From: Bacteroidales bacterium
Lineage (GTDB): Bacteria > Bacteroidota > Bacteroidia > Bacteroidales > UBA932
DNA length: 7,998 nt
NCBI GenBank assembly: GCA_023230265.1
Contig: JALNXR010000088.1
Span: 1 to 7,998, forward strand
Direction of reading: 5' to 3'
Notes under the pieces: generated by a model
The model's input: the letters and a program-made list of their open reading frames with translations, nothing else
The model's database searches: none
Told to the model about the DNA's origin: nothing
Made by a program: the position numbers and the translations under genes
Part shown: positions 5,959 through 7,998 of the stretch, one piece after another
Layout of the letters: each line of letters starts with the position of its first letter
How positions within the stretch are numbered: the stretch's first letter is position 1

Positions 5959-6657
5959 ATGAAGCATATGAAATTAGTTATTCTTGGAATCGCACTTGTT
6001 TCAGTGAATGCGCGAGCATTCTACTGTCCAGGGCAGGGACGATGGTTATCAAGGGACCCAGCAGAAGAGGCATGTGGAGCAAATCTCTACATATTTTGTG
6101 GCAACGATCCAATTTCTTTTGTTGATTTTTTGGGATTACTCTCCTCATCCGAGGCGTTAGCGCATTACAGAACGGGTACAGACGATCCGAAAAACCCCAA
6201 TAGACGGACCCCTCTCGGGATGTCATTTGATGAAATTGACACTTCAAAAGTAAAAGTGGAAAAATTTAAGAAAATTGCGGAACAATTAAAAAGTTGTACG
6301 CCCGGCACTTATCAAATTAAATGGGGGGATAAATTCGACAGTCTTCCCTTTCTCACGTCTGGCGACCAAGCGCTATTCCTCGGCAACATTTCGTTAAAAC
6401 TTGAGGGCACCATCGTTATCCGAAAAGGCGGAGACTGGGAGTTCTCTGGACAATTAAAAAGTTTTGATGATCTTTATGACTTCAATGCCTCAACACATCG
6501 AGGCGCTATTGGCGAAGCATTGACATGGTTAGGCCGAGAGCAGATTTCTGGGAAACCATATTACATTGAGATTCGTGGAGCAAAACAAGCTAGCGCTACC
6601 GGTAATTGTTGCGAAGACAAAACTGAAGCCAAGGAAAAGAGACGAAAATGGTACTAA
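5959..6657 (+). CDS. secreted RHS-core mini-protein with a colicin M-like lipid II-degrading domain
   Basis: A 232-residue protein in three parts. Residues 1-20 form a Sec signal peptide ending ARA. Residues 21-61 are a bare RHS-repeat-associated core strip (GRWLSRDPAEE, ANLYIFCGNDP, VDFLGL), the segment that normally joins a huge RHS shell to its toxic tip. Residues 62-232 form the tip. D171-L-Y173-D174-x5-H180-R181 (6469-6501) matches the D-x-Y-D-x5-H-R catalytic signature of colicin M, whose corresponding residues are D226, Y228, D229, H235 and R236. GEALTWLG and GKPYYIEIRG follow, as in that family. Colicin M cleaves lipid II in the periplasm and stops peptidoglycan synthesis. The RHS cage and any receptor-binding part are missing. 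The toxin call is from the motif; activity is inferred. Confidence 0.78.
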   Translation: MKHMKLVILGIALVSVNARAFYCPGQGRWLSRDPAEEACGANLYIFCGNDPISFVDFLGLLSSSEALAHYRTGTDDPKNPNRRTPLGMSFDEIDTSKVKVEKFKKIAEQLKSCTPGTYQIKWGDKFDSLPFLTSGDQALFLGNISLKLEGTIVIRKGGDWEFSGQLKSFDDLYDFNASTHRGAIGEALTWLGREQISGKPYYIEIRGAKQASATGNCCEDKTEAKEKRRKWY

Positions 6658-6950
6658 AACCCCGAGTTTGTGTTTTATGGTTGTGGGTCATCGTCATGCA
6701 ACTGGGGTGCGGAAAAACGCCTCCGCCACTCGATATGTCTATTGCAGATTCAGCACTAAACGAATATTGCAAATCTGAAAATCTTGCATCCTGTGATTTC
6801 AATAGTGCGCATGTATATCGAGAACAACAATATGATTGGTGTGTTGAATACATCACTAAGACCAATTGTCCAAGGAAGCACGTCTTGTTGCTTTTTTTTA
6901 AAAACAACAAGATAGTTGAAAATCATAGATTTATCGAACCAGAGCCTTGA
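6648..6950 (+). CDS. cysteine-rich lipoprotein, candidate immunity protein for the colicin M-like gene
   Basis: A 100-residue protein with a hydrophobic signal (about residues 7-19) and a lipobox ending LGC, with the lipidated cysteine at position 21. The -3 residue is Gln rather than the usual Leu, so the lipobox is imperfect. The mature part has four cysteines (C41, C49, C65, C74), enough for two disulphides in the periplasm. The start overlaps the previous gene by 10 bp, giving tight coupling, as in effector-immunity pairs. Colicin M immunity (Cmi) is a similarly small, membrane-anchored, disulphide-containing periplasmic protein; I see no direct sequence likeness, so the role is inferred from position and localisation. 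The last four residues and stop lie in the attC. Confidence 0.7.
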   Translation: MVLKPRVCVLWLWVIVMQLGCGKTPPPLDMSIADSALNEYCKSENLASCDFNSAHVYREQQYDWCVEYITKTNCPRKHVLLLFFKNNKIVENHRFIEPEP

Positions 6951-6989
6951 GACAACAGGAATACCCGTGTCTCAGGCTCGATGTTAGGA
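6933..6989 (+). other. attC: attC site ending cassette G
   Basis: GAGCCTTGAGACA (6942-6954) pairs with TGTCTCAGGCTC (6968-6979) with a single unpaired T. Outer boxes are ATCGAAC (6933-6939) and GTTAGGA (6983-6989), each one base from consensus. At 57 bp it is close to the classical 59-base element. Confidence 0.92.
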
Positions 6990-6998
6990 AGGAGAATT

Positions 6999-7366
6999 AT
7001 GATCAGAAAGACAAGCGCGATCACCGTCGCAACGATCGTCGCTCTGGCTGCACTGCCAGTGTGGGCCGCAGAGGAGGTCCAAAAATCGAACAGCCAGAAG
7101 ATACTGGAAGGCTTGCTTCCCCTTCTCATCATTTTCGGGCTGCTGTACTTCTTTCTGCGTCGCGTTGGACGACGAAATGAGCCTTACATGGAGCGTGCAA
7201 AGGTTACGTGGACCGACTAGAAAAACAAAATGAGGAAATCATTGGACTCCTGAAAGACATCGCCGGAAAGAAACGAACTTCCGAACGAACTTCCGAACAA
7301 AGCCTCGGAGGCGACTCCGAAAACCGCGCCGAAGACGGCACGGTTCCCGGATCGCCTCAAGGCTGA
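6999..7366 (+). pseudogene. frameshifted small membrane-protein gene, cassette H
   Basis: From ATG 6999 (AAGGAG ribosome site 4 bp upstream) the frame encodes a signal-like segment (MIRKTSAITVATIVALAALPVWAA), a second hydrophobic helix (GLLPLLIIFGLLYFFLRR, about residues 38-55), then RNEPYMERAK, and stops at 7218-7220 after 73 residues. In the -1 frame, sequence directly after AAAG (about 7202) continues as a charged coiled-coil tail, GYVDRLEKQNEEIIGLLKDIAGKK, with an in-frame 12-bp repeat (RTSE twice), and stops at 7364-7366 inside the attC, as other cassette genes here do. I infer a one-base deletion in a gene of about 122 codons. Ribosomal slippage on AAAG is possible but less likely. The truncated 73-residue product may still be made. 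Function unknown. Confidence 0.65.
7274..7297 (+). repeat. 12-bp tandem repeat at the left edge of an attC
   Basis: CGAACTTCCGAA occurs twice in a row. It encodes R-T-S-E twice in the -1 frame of the cassette H gene, so its length preserves that frame. The second copy overlaps the candidate left core box (TCCGAAC). Confidence 0.9.
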
Positions 7367-7374
7367 CGTTAGAT
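7292..7374 (+). other. attC: attC site ending cassette H
   Basis: Right box GTTAGAT (7368-7374) fits GTTRRRY fully. The left box is probably TCCGAAC (7292-7298). Arms starting AGCCT-GGAGGCGA-TCCG (7301-7319) pair with 7341-7364 (ending GATCGCCTCAAGGCT) with several unpaired bases in the left arm. The frameshifted gene's original stop codon falls at the base of the right arm. Confidence 0.8.
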
Positions 7375-7546
7375 GTATGGATGAAAAATAAACACTAGCA
7401 TCCCATAGGCGCAGCTATCAACCAGCCAATTTCGACATCTGGAACCTATTATGCGGGAGGGGCAAAAAGTCCTTCCGCGAAATAATTTTCACAAAAACGC
7501 AAAAAGTGCTGGTCTTGGAACGGTTGTGGCTGTAGCCTACAGCCGC
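7375..7546 (+). other. gene-free leader between attC and the IS4-type transposase
   Basis: 172 bp with no convincing gene; ATG 7377 opens only four codons. It should contain the start of cassette I and the left end of the IS. A perfect inverted repeat GGCTGTAG-C-CTACAGCC lies at 7528-7544, immediately before the transposase ATG, and might hide or regulate the start. The IS terminus is not identifiable without its partner end. Confidence 0.4.
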
Positions 7547-7998
7547 ATGAAAAAAAATAACCATCATCAAGCGCGTTTAAACGCAATTCTCAGCGCCTCC
7601 GAAGGAGCACTGCCAAGACCAACGAAAACAGCATACACTACACTGCGTCAGATCGTCCAGTGGATTCCGGAGGGACTCGCAGACCGTCTAGCACGGGAAG
7701 CTAAAACCGACATCCGGAAGTTCACGGCGTTCAGTCACATCTTCGCCCTACTCTACGGGCACCTATCAGGCGCATCGAGCCTGAACGAGATCTGCGACGC
7801 ATTGCGGCTTCACGAACCGGAGGTGACCCGAATACGTGGTACGGTGGCACCGAAGCGCAACACCTTCTCCAACGCCAACCGTACACGAAACCCGGACATC
7901 GCGGAAAAACTTTACTGGGGCGTGTTCGAGCACCTGCAGTCGATCTGTCCGTCCTTCACCCAGTACAAGAGTCACAAGGGCTTCATCCACCGTGTGAA
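7547..7998 (+). CDS. IS4-family transposase, N-terminal part (cut by window end)
   Basis: An open frame from ATG 7547 to the last base gives 150 residues without a stop. After a basic start (MKKNNHHQARLN) comes the N-terminal helical DNA-binding region typical of IS4-family transposases: LRQIVQWIPEGLADRLAREAKTDIRKF (about 35-61), FSHIFALLYGHLSGASSLNEICDAL (64-88) and NTFSNANRTR (113-122), similar in pattern to the N-terminal domain seen in many IS4-group enzymes. The family usually runs to about 380-450 residues with DDE catalytic residues downstream, so the catalytic part lies outside the window. The copy looks intact as far as seen. Its insertion into cassette I makes this the second mobile element in the array. 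Confidence 0.75.
   Translation, partial: MKKNNHHQARLNAILSASEGALPRPTKTAYTTLRQIVQWIPEGLADRLAREAKTDIRKFTAFSHIFALLYGHLSGASSLNEICDALRLHEPEVTRIRGTVAPKRNTFSNANRTRNPDIAEKLYWGVFEHLQSICPSFTQYKSHKGFIHRV

Noticed and set aside
6981..6998. Upstream ATG 6981 for the cassette H gene
   Set aside because: It lies in the attC right box; ATG 6999 has an AAGGAG ribosome site.
7766..7990. Minus-strand open frame of 74 codons
   Set aside because: It is opposite the IS4-type transposase frame, which has recognisable family sequence.
1..7998. CRISPR array, tRNA or rRNA genes
   Set aside because: The repeats present are attC sites or single tandem duplications; no regularly spaced identical repeats and no cloverleaf or rRNA sequence were seen.

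Overview
This window is a stretch of integron gene-cassette array. All genes lie on the + strand. Eight complete attC recombination sites, plus the last bases of a ninth at the left edge, divide it into cassettes. Each attC is an imperfect inverted repeat with at least one unpaired base in one arm, ending in a GTT core-site box. No integrase gene, primary attI site or Pc promoter is visible, so this is the interior of the array. The organism cannot be named from the sequence. The combination of a signal-peptide/RHS-core mini-protein and a transglutaminase-like protein reminds me of the Planctomycetota-Verrucomicrobiota group, but cassettes move between phyla and this is a weak inference. Base composition changes sharply between cassettes (for example 21-266 and 2147-2626 are very AT-rich and the IS91 region GC-rich), as expected of genes from many sources.

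Layout: cassette A (about 4-328) carries one small unknown gene; B (329-712) a two-helix membrane protein; C (713-1567) a small membrane protein plus an unknown 195-residue protein; D (1568-2123) a lipoprotein; E (2124-3239) an AT-rich unknown gene followed by a possible HEPN-domain protein; F (3240-5014) a cassette apparently interrupted by an IS91-family rolling-circle element whose transposase has an in-frame TAG; a 19-bp tandem duplication follows; G (5034-6983) three tightly packed genes; H (6984-7368) a frameshifted membrane-protein gene; I (7369 onward) a cassette start that runs into an IS4-family transposase cut by the window end.

Cassette G is the most interesting part. Its second gene encodes a signal peptide, a bare RHS-repeat-associated core strip of about 40 residues, and a C-terminal domain carrying D-x-Y-D-x5-H-R, the catalytic signature of colicin M-type lipid II phosphodiesterases. 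The next gene overlaps it and encodes a 100-residue cysteine-rich lipoprotein, which is where an immunity protein would be expected. The first gene is a membrane-anchored transglutaminase-like protein whose stop lies 1 bp before the toxin start. I read this as a mobile toxin/immunity module aimed at peptidoglycan precursors, packaged as an integron cassette. The colicin M call rests on a motif read by eye; the immunity role is inferred from position, localisation and cysteines.
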